DNA of 64,000 nucleotides from Actinoplanes sp. KI2 (lineage in GTDB: Bacteria; Actinomycetota; Actinomycetes; Mycobacteriales; Micromonosporaceae): NCBI RefSeq assembly GCF_025630775.1, contig NZ_JAOSZE010000003.1, positions 264,444 to 328,443 on the forward strand. The letters are read 5' to 3'. Of the stretch, positions 55,001 through 63,320 are shown one piece after another. The position numbers and the translations under genes are program-made. The notes beneath the pieces are model-generated. The model searched no databases and was not told the origin of the DNA. It saw only the letters and a list, made by a program, of their open reading frames with translations. Numbering within the stretch: the first letter of the stretch is position 1; every line of letters starts with the position of its first letter.

Positions 55001-56344
55001 GCACCGGTCATCACCGCCCGCGCGTCCGGCACCGCCGATGTCGGCGTCGTCGCGATGGAGTACAGCGGACTATCTGCTGTGGCCGATGCCAGCGTGGTCG
55101 ATGTCGCGGCCACCAACTCGGGCACCACGTCGGGTGCCGCGACGGTTCAGTCCGGCGCGACCGCGGCCACCGCGGCCGGCAACGAGCTGGCGATCGGCTT
55201 CTACGGCGACTCGGGCTTCAACCATCCGCTCACCGCCGGCAGCGGCTGGACCGTGCGCGGCAACGTCTCACCCAACGGCAACCTGGACCTGCTCACCGAG
55301 GACCAGGTCGTCGCGGCCGGCGCCAAGCCCAACGCGGCGGTCGGCGCCGGGGCGAGCACGATCTGGCTGCTCGGCACGCTCGTGTTCAAGCCGGGCACGG
55401 CCGGACCGCCGACCGCCCCGGCCGCGCCGAGCGGGGTGACCGCCACCGCCGGCGACGCTTCGGCGACCGTGAGCTGGTCGGCACCGGCCAACGGGGGCAG
55501 CGCCATCACGTCCTACACGGTGACGCCCTACATCGGCAGCACCGCGCAGACCCCGGTGACGGTGACGGCGCCGACGGCGACCGTGACCGGGCTGAGCAAC
55601 GGCACCGCGTACACCTTCAAGGTGTCGGCGACGAACGCGGTCGGTACCTCACCGGACTCCGCCGCCTCCAACCCGGTGACCCCGACGAACGTGACCGCGC
55701 CGGCCTTCGTCCAGCAGGCATCGGCCCAGGGCGCCGGCAAGACCAGCCTGGCCGTCACCCTGCCGGCCAACGCGACGACCAACAACCGGCTGGTCGTCGA
55801 GGTCGGCGTATGGAGCTCCGGGTCGGCGGCGGTCAGCACGGTCACCGACAGCGCCGGTGACGTCTTCACGAAGCTCACCTCGTTCACCGCGTCCGACCAC
55901 TCGCAGGTCAGCGTGTGGACCGCCGCGGTGGCGACCGGCGGCACCAAGCCCACCATCACGGCGAAGGTCAGCGCGTCGGCCGACGTCGGGATCGCGGCGG
56001 CCGAGTACTCCGGCCTGTCGACCGCCTCGGGCGCCGGGGCCCTCGACCAGCAGGCGACCGGCACCGGCACGACCACCAGCCAGCAGATGGTGAAGTCGGC
56101 CGCCACTCCGGCCGTCACCGGCGACGGTGAGCTGGCGATCGGGTTCTACGCCGACTCGGGCTTCGGCAATACGTTGACCGGGGACCCGGGCTACACGACG
56201 CGGGTGAACCTGTCCCCGAACGGCAACATGGACATGCTCGTCGAGGACACCGTGGTCGGCACCGGCGGCACCCCGGCGGCCGGCGTGACCACGGGCGCGT
56301 CGACGGTCTGGCTGATGGCGACGGTGGTGTTCAAGCATGGCTAG
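52028..56344 (+). CDS. Giant secreted copper-radical oxidase with FN3 and repeated beta-sandwich domains
   Basis: A 1,438-residue exported protein. Signal peptide 1-29 (MRSLSRKLAIGAVCVGVAAA). Order: beta-sandwich A (about 30-250), FN3-1 (255-348), galactose/glyoxal-oxidase seven-bladed domain (350-805), FN3-2 (808-900), beta-sandwich B (908-1120), FN3-3 (1124-1217), beta-sandwich C (1220-1438). The metal site is complete: Cys411 (SVFCDGG) and Tyr463 (RWYPT) for the Tyr-Cys cofactor, Tyr613-His614 (RVYHT), His750 (DTHQMDMNQHF). Family oxidases turn primary alcohols or aldehydes into H2O2 plus product; GlxA of Streptomyces is the nearest model. Sandwiches A, B and C are about 35-50% alike. Start: ATG with GGAG 7 bases before. 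Confidence 0.9.
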   Translation: MRSLSRKLAIGAVCVGVAAAGVTAGTPSYAAATPSFIQQATAHGLGSTRAVTLPSNTVAGNRLIVEVGVWNSKSATIGTVTDNAGDTFLKLLSYTAADHTEMSVWTAVVATGGTKPTITAKPTSSADVGVLALEYSGLSTVTDATVLDQQAHAAGTTSSAGSVSSGTTGAASADGELALGLYADSGFGASLTAGSGFSQRANLSPTSDMELLAEDKVVSVGSTVSATVGTGANTTWLMAVLVLRAGSGSGNPPTAPSAPSGVTATAGDGVATVTWNAPANGGSPITGYTVTPYVGTTAQATTTVTGNPPATTATVSGLTNGTAYTFTVTATNAVGSGPASAASNAVTPSSAPGGSWSSLQTWPIVALSNTLLYNGNVVAWDGWQQPQPSVIWNPSTPGTFTTVNAPTSVFCDGGATLPDGRVLVVGGYGGLTTGKIGIVDTNIFDPATNSWSRVADMHFPRWYPTVTELADGRYVALSGNDTTSTHWADTPEVYDPSTNTWTLLSNVSTPQIHETEYPFSYLLPSGKIFAIGPDEDNSFLFDVNAQTWTQIGGISGVHNGSSVMYRPGKVLYTGGGADVNAAGPAFNTAATIDLTSASPTWTAAAPMSSARVYHTLTMLADGKVLAVGGNTNTDQGIVTSGVLSTEIWDPATQAWTTGASMAAARNYHSTALLMPDGRVLVAGGGHPFGQGGAGQYSAQYYSPPYLSNGARPTITSASAGASYGGSITVSTPDAASISSVNLVSLGADTHQMDMNQHFVPLSFTANGSTLSVQAPASSALAPPGYYMLFIVNNKGVPSVASMVQMSQAPTAPAAPTGVSATAGSGFATVRWTAPPNSGSPLTGYTVTPYVGTTAQTPMTVTGNPPATTATVTGLTNGTAYTFKVTATNEIGTSPASAASNAVTPGTVATPTFVQQTGGQGTGGALSVTLPANLGSGNRLVAEVGTWSGAGATASGVTDSAGDLFTEVAHWKASDNTELSVWTAPVTGGAGQAPVITARASGTADVGVVAMEYSGLSAVADASVVDVAATNSGTTSGAATVQSGATAATAAGNELAIGFYGDSGFNHPLTAGSGWTVRGNVSPNGNLDLLTEDQVVAAGAKPNAAVGAGASTIWLLGTLVFKPGTAGPPTAPAAPSGVTATAGDASATVSWSAPANGGSAITSYTVTPYIGSTAQTPVTVTAPTATVTGLSNGTAYTFKVSATNAVGTSPDSAASNPVTPTNVTAPAFVQQASAQGAGKTSLAVTLPANATTNNRLVVEVGVWSSGSAAVSTVTDSAGDVFTKLTSFTASDHSQVSVWTAAVATGGTKPTITAKVSASADVGIAAAEYSGLSTASGAGALDQQATGTGTTTSQQMVKSAATPAVTGDGELAIGFYADSGFGNTLTGDPGYTTRVNLSPNGNMDMLVEDTVVGTGGTPAAGVTTGASTVWLMATVVFKHG

Positions 56345-56735
56345 GCTCCCGGCCCGGCTCGCCCCGCTGTTGGCCGAGATCCCGGTCCTCGCGGCGGTCG
56401 GGGTGCTCGCGGTGGTGCTGACGCCGGCCGGCACTCCGGTCGACCCCCAGCGTGTGACCGTCCGCGTCGCCTCCTGCGACCTGCAGAACACGGGCTCGGC
56501 CAACGTCACCTATACGGTCGTCAACGGCGACCGCGTGGAGCACGCCTACAAGGTGGAGCTCGCGGTGGCCGCGGCCGGCGGCCCGCTCGGCGCCGGTGTC
56601 GGCCTGGTCAACCGGGTCGCACCCGGCGCCACGGCGACGGGCCGCGCCCTGATCGTCGTGCGCGCCAACCCCCCGGACGCCGCGTGCACGGTGGGTGCGA
56701 TCACCCACGACGGCCACGCCGGCCACGGCTCATAG
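56337..56735 (+). CDS. Small secreted protein with His-rich C-terminus, coupled to the oxidase
   Basis: A 132-residue protein. An N-terminal hydrophobic segment (about residues 15-35, IPVLAAVGVLAVVLTPAG) is a signal anchor. The body is a small beta domain (TVRVASCDLQNTGSANVTYTV, VNRVAPGATATGRALIVVRA) of the FxLYD type with two cysteines (ASCDLQ and AACTVG). It ends ITHDGHAGHGS with three His. The ATG overlaps the oxidase stop by 8 bases, so the proteins are probably made together. A copper-delivery or partner role is a guess from position and His content. Confidence 0.75.
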   Translation: MARLPARLAPLLAEIPVLAAVGVLAVVLTPAGTPVDPQRVTVRVASCDLQNTGSANVTYTVVNGDRVEHAYKVELAVAAAGGPLGAGVGLVNRVAPGATATGRALIVVRANPPDAACTVGAITHDGHAGHGS

Positions 56736-57076
56736 GCCGCCGCGTTCCGGCCCGCCTCCTTCTTGCGTCGATCAAGAGGGCCGTGGCGGCAAATGTCCGG
56801 CTTGACCGGAAAAGAGCCACCGGCGCTGGTCGGTCCATCCGCAGAAGTCGCCAATTTTCCGCGGGTAGATCGACCAGTGTCTGCCGGCCGTCCGCCGCCG
56901 CCCGGTGGCGGGCCGCTGTGAGCTGGTGCTGAGCGCGATGCATCGCCGACTCGCGTGGTGCGCCGGTGCTGTCCGGGGCCAGATCCGACCCTTGTGTCGA
57001 TGCTCGTTCCCCGTCAACCGCGGCTCTTGCTAGCTCAAGGTCCGGTTGATCAAGCTGTCTAGCTGCACAGACGTGG
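56736..57076. other. Gap of 341 bases without identified feature
   Basis: I see no supportable gene, tRNA or clear hairpin here. The stretch is of average composition, contains short frames on both strands without ribosome sites, and precedes a minus-strand tRNA. The terminator of the oxidase operon and an end for the tRNA transcript should lie here but are not obvious. Confidence 0.5.
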
Positions 57077-57147
57077 AGCGGGCGACGAGAATCGAACTCG
57101 CGTAATCAGTTTGGAAGACTGAGGCTCTACCATTGAGCTACGCCCGC
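57077..57147 (-). tRNA. tRNA-Gly (anticodon UCC)
   Basis: A 71-nt cloverleaf on the minus strand without encoded CCA. GCGGGCG pairs with CGCCCGC in the acceptor stem, the anticodon loop is CTTCCAA (TCC, reads GGA), and the T arm has GTTCGATTC. It is divergent from the tRNA-Pro gene. Confidence 0.95.
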
Positions 57148-57276
57148 GTGGCCCCGGCTGACCGGGTGTCCGGCGCTAGCTTACTGAATGAACTCCCGCC
57201 GGCGCGAACCGGCCACGCTACTTGGGTGACTCCAGCGCACGTGCAGGAAAGCGGACCGCATACACTGGCCACGCCA

Positions 57277-57350
57277 CGGGGTGTGGCGCAGCTTGGTAGC
57301 GCACTCGCTTTGGGAGCGAGGGGCCGTGGGTTCAAATCCCGCCACCCCGA
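57277..57350 (+). tRNA. tRNA-Pro (anticodon UGG)
   Basis: A 74-nt cloverleaf. CGGGGTG pairs with CACCCCG in the acceptor stem, the anticodon stem is CTCGC/GCGAG with TGG at 57311-57313, and the T loop reads GTTCAAATC. It lies 37 bases before tig. A TACACT sequence 12 bases upstream may be its -10. Confidence 0.96.
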
Positions 57351-57387
57351 CTGACACCAACTATCCGCAGCAACAAGGAGTACGCCT

Positions 57388-58737
57388 GTGAAGAGCACCG
57401 TCGAGACTCTGAGCCCCACCCGGGTGAAGCTCGCCATCGAGGTGCCGTTCGACGAGCTCAAGCCGAGCCTGCAGAAGGCCTATCGGGAGATCGGCGCGCA
57501 GGTGCAGGTGCCGGGCTTCCGTCGGGGCAAGGTTCCGTCGGCCGTGATCGACCAGCGGGTCGGGCGTGGCGCGGTCCTCAACGAGGCCGTCCAGGAGGCG
57601 ATCCCGCAGCAGATCCTCGCCGCGGTCCGTGAGCACGACGTCAAGACGCTCGGCCGCCCCGAGGTGGAGATCACCGAGTTCGGCGACAACGCGCCGCTGA
57701 AGTTCACGGCCGAGGTCGACGTCCGTCCCGAGATCACCGTGCCGGACCTCAGCAAGATCTCCGTCACCGTGCCGGCCGTCGAGATCGGCGACAACGAGAT
57801 CGACGAGCAGATCGACGGCCTCCGCGAGCGCTTCGCCACGCTGAAGACCGTCGAGCGCCCGGCCGCCGAGAACGACTACGTGCAGCTCGACCTCAACGCC
57901 ACCGTCGACGGCGAGGAGGTGCCGGGCGGCTCGGCCACCAACATCTCCCACGAGGTCGGCAGCAAGCAGCTGCTGCCGGGCCTGGACGAGGTGCTGGTCG
58001 GCCTCAACGCCGGCGACGACGCCACCTTCACCACCCAGCTCGTGGGCGGCGACTTCGCCGGCCGCGACGCCGAGGTCAAGGTGACCGTCCGCAGCGTCAA
58101 GGACAAGCAGCTGCCCGAGATCGACGACGAGTTCGCCCAGCTGGCGAGCGAGTTCGACACGCTCGACGAGCTGCGCAACGACCTGCGCGAGCGGCTGACC
58201 AAGGTGAAGAAGGTCGAGCAGATCTACGCCGCCCGCGACGAGGCCCTCAAGCAGCTCGTCGAGGCCGCCGAGATCCCCGCCCCCGAGGGCGTCGTCAAGG
58301 ACGAGGTCGAGGGCCGCAAGCAGGCGATGACCGACCAGCTCGAGCGGATCGGCGCCACCCTGCAGGACTACCTGACCTCGGAGGAGAAGACCGAGGAGCA
58401 GATCGACGAGGAGCTGACCGAGGCGGCCCAGGAGGGCGTCCGGATCCAGCTGCTGCTCGACACGATCGCCGACGCCGAGGACGTCCAGGTCTCCGACGAC
58501 GAGTTCGGCCACGAGATCGTGCACCGTGCGCAGCGCGCCCAGATGCAGCCGCAGCAGTACTACGACCAGCTCGTCCAGTCGGGCGCGGCGGCGGCGGTCT
58601 TCGGCGACGTGCGCCGGGGCAAGGCGCTCGCCTCGGTGATGGAGCAGGTCGAGATGAAGGACTCCGAGGGCAACGTCCTCACCCTCGACGACCTGCGCGC
58701 GGCCGGTGAGGACGAGCACGAGGGCCACAACCACTGA
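57388..58737 (+). CDS. tig: Trigger factor
   Basis: The 449-residue ribosome-bound chaperone and peptidyl-prolyl isomerase that meets nascent chains at the tunnel exit. The ribosome-binding signature is PGFRRGKVPSAVI (the GFRxGKxP motif, with the Phe-Arg-Lys core) at about residues 43-55. The PPIase domain (about 155-240, NDYVQLDLNATVDG, LLPGLDEVLVGL) and the helical C-terminal chaperone domain with its acidic segments follow, ending EDEHEGHNH. GTG start with AAGGAG upstream. tig-clpP1-clpP2-clpX order is the standard arrangement. Hairpin element copy C follows. Confidence 0.97.
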   Translation: MKSTVETLSPTRVKLAIEVPFDELKPSLQKAYREIGAQVQVPGFRRGKVPSAVIDQRVGRGAVLNEAVQEAIPQQILAAVREHDVKTLGRPEVEITEFGDNAPLKFTAEVDVRPEITVPDLSKISVTVPAVEIGDNEIDEQIDGLRERFATLKTVERPAAENDYVQLDLNATVDGEEVPGGSATNISHEVGSKQLLPGLDEVLVGLNAGDDATFTTQLVGGDFAGRDAEVKVTVRSVKDKQLPEIDDEFAQLASEFDTLDELRNDLRERLTKVKKVEQIYAARDEALKQLVEAAEIPAPEGVVKDEVEGRKQAMTDQLERIGATLQDYLTSEEKTEEQIDEELTEAAQEGVRIQLLLDTIADAEDVQVSDDEFGHEIVHRAQRAQMQPQQYYDQLVQSGAAAAVFGDVRRGKALASVMEQVEMKDSEGNVLTLDDLRAAGEDEHEGHNH

Positions 58738-58765
58738 GTTTCTGGCGTCGCCTCCGGCGCCGCGG

Positions 58766-58864
58766 GCGATCGCCCCTTCTAGGCTGATGACGAGAGGCCG
58801 CTTTTCGACACCGCACACCCCGCGGCGCCGAAAAGCGGCCTCTCGTCATCAGCGGGGCGATCGC
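58766..58864. repeat. Dispersed nested-hairpin element, copy C
   Basis: Outer stem 58766-58776 with 58854-58864; 24-bp inner stem 58784-58807 with 58829-58852; inner small stem with one mismatch. Arm positions 8 and 18 are C/G as in copy B. It starts 29 bases after the tig stop. No left-hand tandem modules and only one right-hand module (to about 58900) are present. Its bulge differs from A and B (TTCTAGG). Confidence 0.96.
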
Positions 58865-59011
58865 GGGCCGTTCCCGGATGAGGGGCGCCCCGCAGGTCTG
58901 GGGGCACAGGTCGGTCCCGGAGTGGGCGCCCTGTGGGTATGTGTGGGTATGGGGTGCGGGCGTTCTTGGGGTGGGGGTGGCCTGGGAGGTATAGGGTCCG
59001 GTTTTGCGGCC

Positions 59012-59028
59012 CTGCGCTGTCAGCGAAC
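59012..59028 (+). promoter_or_regulatory. Candidate ClgR box upstream of clpP1
   Basis: CTGCGCTGTCAGCGAAC contains the palindrome CGCT-GTC-AGCG and the right half GCGAAC, fitting the actinobacterial ClgR operator form CGCYNANRGCG at ten of eleven positions. It is 111 bases upstream of the clpP1 start. In streptomycetes and corynebacteria ClgR activates clpP operons, so this position is expected. Confidence 0.5.
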
Positions 59029-59138
59029 ACCTGCCCGAGCGGGAAGCTGATGGTCTTTCGACCGGTTAGGTTGGTCGTACGACGGACAACCTGCCGGCCG
59101 GAACCCTCGGCCGACACAGTCAGCTGTGAAGGGCTGCC

Positions 59139-59771
59139 ATGACCGATCTCCACATCCCCGCGGGCCCCGTGCTGCGCGGCGGCGACACCCTCAGTGGCAA
59201 CCTCGACGACTCGGTCTTCAACCGCCTGCTGCGCGAGCGCATCATCTTCCTCGGCAGCGAGGTGACCGACGCGGTGGCCAACCGGATCTGCGCGCAGCTG
59301 CTGCTGCTTTCCGCCGAGGACCCTGAGCGCGACATCCACCTCTGGATCAACTCCCCGGGTGGCTCGGTCTACTCGGGCATGGCGATCTACGACACCATGC
59401 AGTTCATCGACAATGACGTGCAGACCGTCGCGATGGGCATGGCCGCATCGATGGGGCAGTTCCTGCTCTGCGCCGGCGCGCCCGGCAAGCGCTTCGCCCT
59501 GCCGCACGCCCGGATCATGATGCACCAGCCGTCCGGCGGCATGGGCGGCACCGCGGCCGACATCGCGATCCAGGCCGAGCAGATGCTCTACACCAAGCGC
59601 ATGTTCCAGGAGCGGATCGCCTTCCACACCGGGCAGAGCCAGGAGCAGATCGCTGCCGACTTCGACCGTGACCGCTGGTTCACGGCGCAGGAGGCGAAGG
59701 AGTATGGCTTCATCGACAAGGTGATCACCGGGGCCACTGAGGTCTCCGAGGGCGCCGGAACGCTGAACTGA
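59139..59771 (+). CDS. clpP1: ATP-dependent Clp protease proteolytic subunit 1
   Basis: A 210-residue ClpP. The catalytic Ser is in [13 protein letters not shown], the His in [14 protein letters not shown] and the Asp region in [16 protein letters not shown]. The N-terminus begins at ATG after GAAGGG; the short pre-sequence [10 protein letters not shown] is the usual propeptide. In actinobacteria ClpP1 and ClpP2 form a mixed two-ring barrel fed by ClpX or ClpC. It is 11 bases from clpP2, so they share a transcript. The unusual copy A-C hairpin lies between tig and this gene. Confidence 0.96.
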   Translation: MTDLHIPAGPVLRGGDTLSGNLDDSVFNRLLRERIIFLGSEVTDAVANRICAQLLLLSAEDPERDIHLWINSPGGSVYSGMAIYDTMQFIDNDVQTVAMGMAASMGQFLLCAGAPGKRFALPHARIMMHQPSGGMGGTAADIAIQAEQMLYTKRMFQERIAFHTGQSQEQIAADFDRDRWFTAQEAKEYGFIDKVITGATEVSEGAGTLN

Positions 59772-59782
59772 GGAGCAGAACA

Positions 59783-60448
59783 ATGACTGACCTGACCATG
59801 CCTCCCGGGTTCGCTCCGGTGCACAACCGCTACGTTCTCCCGTCCTTCGTCGAGCGCTCCTCGAACGGGATGATGAAGGAGACAAACCCGTACAACAAGA
59901 TGTTCGAGGACCGGATCATCTTCCTCGGCGTGCAGGTGGACGACGCGTCGGCCAACGACGTGATGGCCCAGCTGCTGACGCTGGAGAGCTCCGACCCCGA
60001 CCGCGACATCCTGATGTACATCAACTCCCCGGGTGGCTCGTTCACCGCCATGACGGCGATCTACGACACCATGCAGTACGTCCGGCCGGACATCTCCACG
60101 GTCTGCCTGGGCCAGGCCGCCTCGGCCGCCGCGGTCCTGCTGGCCGGCGGCACGGCGGGCAAGCGCATGGCGCTGCCGCACTCCCGGGTGCTGATCCACC
60201 AGCCGGCCACCGAAGGCGGCTACGGCCAGGGGTCGGACATCGAGATCCAGGCGCGTGAGATTCTCCGCATGCGTACCCAGCTCGAGGAGATGATCTCTCG
60301 CCACTCCGGCCAGCCGGTCGAGAAGGTCCGCAAGGACATCGACCGTGACAAGATTATGACAGCCGACGAGGCCAAGGAGTACGGCCTGGTCGACGTCGTC
60401 CTGGCCACCCGCAAGAAGAGCCTGCAGTCCGTCGGCGCCGGTAGCTGA
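59783..60448 (+). CDS. clpP2: ATP-dependent Clp protease proteolytic subunit 2
   Basis: A 221-residue ClpP paralogue. The catalytic Ser is in [16 protein letters not shown], the His in [11 protein letters not shown] and the Asp in [18 protein letters not shown]. The [20 protein letters not shown] stretch is typical of ClpP2. An N-terminal propeptide of about 40 residues precedes [20 protein letters not shown] site stands upstream of the ATG. A terminator hairpin follows, so clpX probably has its own promoter. Confidence 0.96.
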   Translation: MTDLTMPPGFAPVHNRYVLPSFVERSSNGMMKETNPYNKMFEDRIIFLGVQVDDASANDVMAQLLTLESSDPDRDILMYINSPGGSFTAMTAIYDTMQYVRPDISTVCLGQAASAAAVLLAGGTAGKRMALPHSRVLIHQPATEGGYGQGSDIEIQAREILRMRTQLEEMISRHSGQPVEKVRKDIDRDKIMTADEAKEYGLVDVVLATRKKSLQSVGAGS

Positions 60449-60455
60449 CGGGCAG

Positions 60456-60494
60456 ACCGCCCCGCGGTCCGCGCAAGGGTGGCGGCGGGGCGGT
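60456..60494 (+). terminator. Terminator after clpP2
   Basis: ACCGCCCCGC (60456-60465) pairs with GCGGGGCGGT (60485-60494), 10 bp, followed by TTT. It begins 8 bases after the clpP2 stop codon. Confidence 0.8.
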
Positions 60495-60704
60495 TTGATG
60501 GGCTGTCAGGGCCGGCCGGTGCACGCTAAACTGGCCGACCCCTGACACGCCCGTTTTGGGGGGTCGGAGAACAGCCCCTTTGCGGGTAACGTCGAGCATG
60601 CAGCCTCAGTTACGCGGTTCGGCAGACGATGAGATGGCAACGGGGCGATTCGCCCTCGACCAGGTGTCGGCGCGAGCCGGCCGATGAGCTCAAGGAGAAC
60701 GTAG

Positions 60705-61997
60705 GTGGCACGGATCGGCGACGGTGGCGACCTACTGAAGTGCTCCTTCTGTGGGAAGTCCCAGAAGCAGGTCAAAAAGCTCATCGCGGGCCCCGGGGTG
60801 TACATCTGCGACGAGTGCATCGACCTCTGCAACGAGATCATCGAAGAGGAGCTGGCCGAGACCGGCGAGGTGAAGTGGGAAGAGCTTCCCAAGCCGATGG
60901 AGATCTGCGCCTTCCTCGACAACTACGTGGTCGGACAGGAACAGGCCAAGAAGGCCCTGTCGGTAGCGGTCTACAACCACTACAAGCGGATCCAGGCCGA
61001 GTCGAGCGGCGCCCCCGGCGGCGGTAGCGACGTCGAGGTGGCCAAGTCCAACATCATGCTCATCGGCCCCACCGGCTGCGGTAAGACCCACCTGGCGCAG
61101 ACCCTGGCCCGGATGTTGAACGTGCCGTTCGCGATCGCGGACGCCACGGCGCTCACCGAGGCCGGCTACGTCGGCGAGGATGTGGAAAACATCCTCCTCA
61201 AGCTGATCCAGGCGGCCGACTACGACGTCAAGCGCGCCGAGCAGGGCATCATCTACATCGACGAGGTCGACAAGATCGCTCGGAAGAGCGAAAACCCGTC
61301 GATCACTCGCGACGTCTCCGGCGAGGGCGTCCAGCAGGCCCTGCTGAAGATCCTCGAGGGCACGGTGGCGAACGTGCCGCCCCAGGGCGGCCGGAAGCAC
61401 CCGCACCAGGAGTTCATCCAGATCGACACGACGAACGTGCTGTTCATCGTGGGCGGCGCCTTCGCGGGTCTCGACCGGATCATCGAGTCCCGGGTCGGGC
61501 ACGGCGGCGTCGGCTTCGGCGCGCACCTTCGCTCGATCTCGGAGCGCAACACCGACGACATCTTCAGCAAGGTCATGCCGGAAGACATGCTGAAGTTCGG
61601 CCTGATCCCCGAGTTCATCGGCCGCCTCCCGGTCATCACCACGGTGCGCAACCTCGACCGCGAGGCGCTCATCAAGATCCTGACCGAGCCGCGGAACGCG
61701 TACGTGAAGCAGTACCAGCGGCTCTTCGAGCTCGATGGCGTCGAGCTCGAGTTCGACTACGGCGCCCTCGAGGCGATCGCCGACCAGGCGATGCTCCGCG
61801 GCACCGGCGCCCGCGGCCTGCGAGCGATCATGGAAGAGGTCCTGCTCTCCGTGATGTACGAGGTGCCCAGCAACCCCGACGCCGCCCGCGTGGTGATCAC
61901 CGGCGAGGTCGTGCTGGAGAACGTGAACCCCACCATCGTCCCCCGCGAGTTCGTCGGCCGTCGCCGCCGCGCGGAGCGCGAGGAAAAGTCCGCCTGA
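60705..61997 (+). CDS. clpX: ATP-dependent Clp protease ATP-binding subunit ClpX
   Basis: A 430-residue AAA+ unfoldase. The N-terminal zinc-binding domain has C-x2-C ([11 protein letters not shown]) and C-x2-C ([11 protein letters not shown]). Walker [13 protein letters not shown], Walker [14 protein letters not shown], the pore-loop [11 protein letters not shown], and sensor 2 [13 protein letters not shown] are intact; [13 protein letters not shown] marks the IGR-region. It feeds the ClpP1P2 barrel. GTG start with AAGGAGAACGTAG before it. Length matches ClpX of actinobacteria. Confidence 0.98.
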   Translation: MARIGDGGDLLKCSFCGKSQKQVKKLIAGPGVYICDECIDLCNEIIEEELAETGEVKWEELPKPMEICAFLDNYVVGQEQAKKALSVAVYNHYKRIQAESSGAPGGGSDVEVAKSNIMLIGPTGCGKTHLAQTLARMLNVPFAIADATALTEAGYVGEDVENILLKLIQAADYDVKRAEQGIIYIDEVDKIARKSENPSITRDVSGEGVQQALLKILEGTVANVPPQGGRKHPHQEFIQIDTTNVLFIVGGAFAGLDRIIESRVGHGGVGFGAHLRSISERNTDDIFSKVMPEDMLKFGLIPEFIGRLPVITTVRNLDREALIKILTEPRNAYVKQYQRLFELDGVELEFDYGALEAIADQAMLRGTGARGLRAIMEEVLLSVMYEVPSNPDAARVVITGEVVLENVNPTIVPREFVGRRRRAEREEKSA

Positions 61998-62013
61998 TCG
62001 TCTGCTCGTCCTG

Positions 62014-62044
62014 CGCCGCGTTGGGCCCCGCGCTCAACGCGGCG
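62014..62044 (+). terminator. Terminator after clpX
   Basis: CGCCGCGTTG (62014-62023) pairs with CAACGCGGCG (62035-62044), 10 bp with an 11-base loop, followed by TCTTGC. It starts 17 bases after the clpX stop codon. Confidence 0.75.
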
Positions 62045-62258
62045 TCTTGCTGTGCGCGGCAGGTCGTCCCACCCAGCGCGGCGCTGTGTCGTGCGGCTGG
62101 TCGTTCCGCTCAGCCCGGACCTTCGGCGCGCGGCCGGCAATCTTGGCTCAGCGTGGCGCGTTAGTGCGCGGCGGGCAGTCCCACTCTGCGTGGCGTTCGC
62201 CGTACGCGGCAAGCCGCCCTCGCAGCGCGGCGTTGTGTGCCGCGGCAGGCTGCCCTGG

Positions 62259-62354
62259 TGCGGCGGTGCGGCGGTGCGGCGGTGCGGCGGTGCGGCGGTG
62301 CGGGGGTGCGGGGGTGCGGGGGTGCCGCGGTGCGGGGGTGCGGCGGTGCGGCGT
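62259..62354. repeat. 8-bp tandem repeat, 12 units
   Basis: TGCGGCGG repeats with an 8-base period; the middle units read TGCGGGGG and one reads TGCCGCGG. It lies in the 500-base gap between clpX and the amidase gene, which is otherwise filled by looser GC-rich reiterations (62050-62250) and holds no gene that I can support. An 8-base period breaks frame each time. Confidence 0.9.
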
Positions 62355-62500
62355 TCGCCGTACGCGCCGGGGTCGCCCTGTGCGGCGTTGTGTCGTGGGC
62401 GGTGGGCCGCCCCTGCCCTGTGCGGGGCTTTGGGGCGCGGTGGGTCGTTCCGCGGCGATGGGCCAGGGCATTGCGGGGTGGCCGGTCGTAGGCTTTGGGC

Positions 62501-63295
62501 ATGCGCGTAGCGGTGTGCCAGCTGAACTCGCGGGAGCGGCGGGACGAGAACCTTGCGGTGGCCCGGGGACTGCTCGAACGAGCGGCCGCGGCCGGCGCCG
62601 ACCTGGCGGTGCTGCCGGAGTATGTCGACTACCTCGGGCCGGGCCGGGACGCGCCCAAGCCCGAGGGCGTTGATGGGGAGTTCGCCGAGTTCTTTGCCGG
62701 GGCGGCGAGGGAGCTCGGCATCTGGGTGCATGCCGGATCCTTCCACGAGGCCGGCCCGGACGAGGCGCACACGTACAACACTTCGCTGGTGTTCTCGCCC
62801 GAGGGCGAGCTGACCGCCACCTACCGAAAGATCCACCTGTACGACGTGGAGATTGCCGGCCGCGTCTCATACCAGGAGTCGCGGACGGTCGCCCCGGGCG
62901 AGAAAACCGTCGTGGCCGACGTCGCCGGCGTCCCCACCGGCCTGTCGATCTGCTACGACCTCAGGTTTCCGGAGCTCTATCGTCGACTGGCCATCGACGG
63001 CGCACGCATCCTGGTGGTGCCGGCCGCGTTCATGATGCACACCGGACGCGACCACTGGGAGGTGCTGCTCCGGGCGCGCGCGATCGAGAACCAGTGCTAT
63101 GTGGTCGCGGCGGGCCAGATCGGCGACCACGAGCCCGGCCGCACCTGCTTCGGTCGCAGCATGGTCATCGACCCGTGGGGCACGGTCCTGGCCCAGGCCC
63201 CCGACACGGTCGGCGTGACGACGGCGGATGTGGACCTGGACCGCATCGAGCACATCCGCACCGAACTTCCGAGCCTCGCCAACCGCCGGCTCTAG
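62501..63295 (+). CDS. Carbon-nitrogen hydrolase (nitrilase superfamily amidase)
   Basis: A 264-residue nitrilase-superfamily enzyme with the Glu-Lys-Cys triad: Glu in LAVLPEYVDYLG, Lys in TATYRKIHLYDVE and Cys in LSICYDLRFPELYRR. It resembles Nit1/Nit2-like omega-amidase or deaminated-glutathione amidase proteins (YDLRFPELYR and SMVIDPWGTVLAQ are their marks), which hydrolyse amides of dicarboxylates. I start at ATG 62501; an upstream in-frame start adds two residues. It stands alone. It does not belong to the nitrogen operon at 35-40 kb. Confidence 0.92.
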   Translation: MRVAVCQLNSRERRDENLAVARGLLERAAAAGADLAVLPEYVDYLGPGRDAPKPEGVDGEFAEFFAGAARELGIWVHAGSFHEAGPDEAHTYNTSLVFSPEGELTATYRKIHLYDVEIAGRVSYQESRTVAPGEKTVVADVAGVPTGLSICYDLRFPELYRRLAIDGARILVVPAAFMMHTGRDHWEVLLRARAIENQCYVVAAGQIGDHEPGRTCFGRSMVIDPWGTVLAQAPDTVGVTTADVDLDRIEHIRTELPSLANRRL

Positions 63296-63320
63296 CGGAA
63301 TAGGCCCCTGGTAACCGGCG

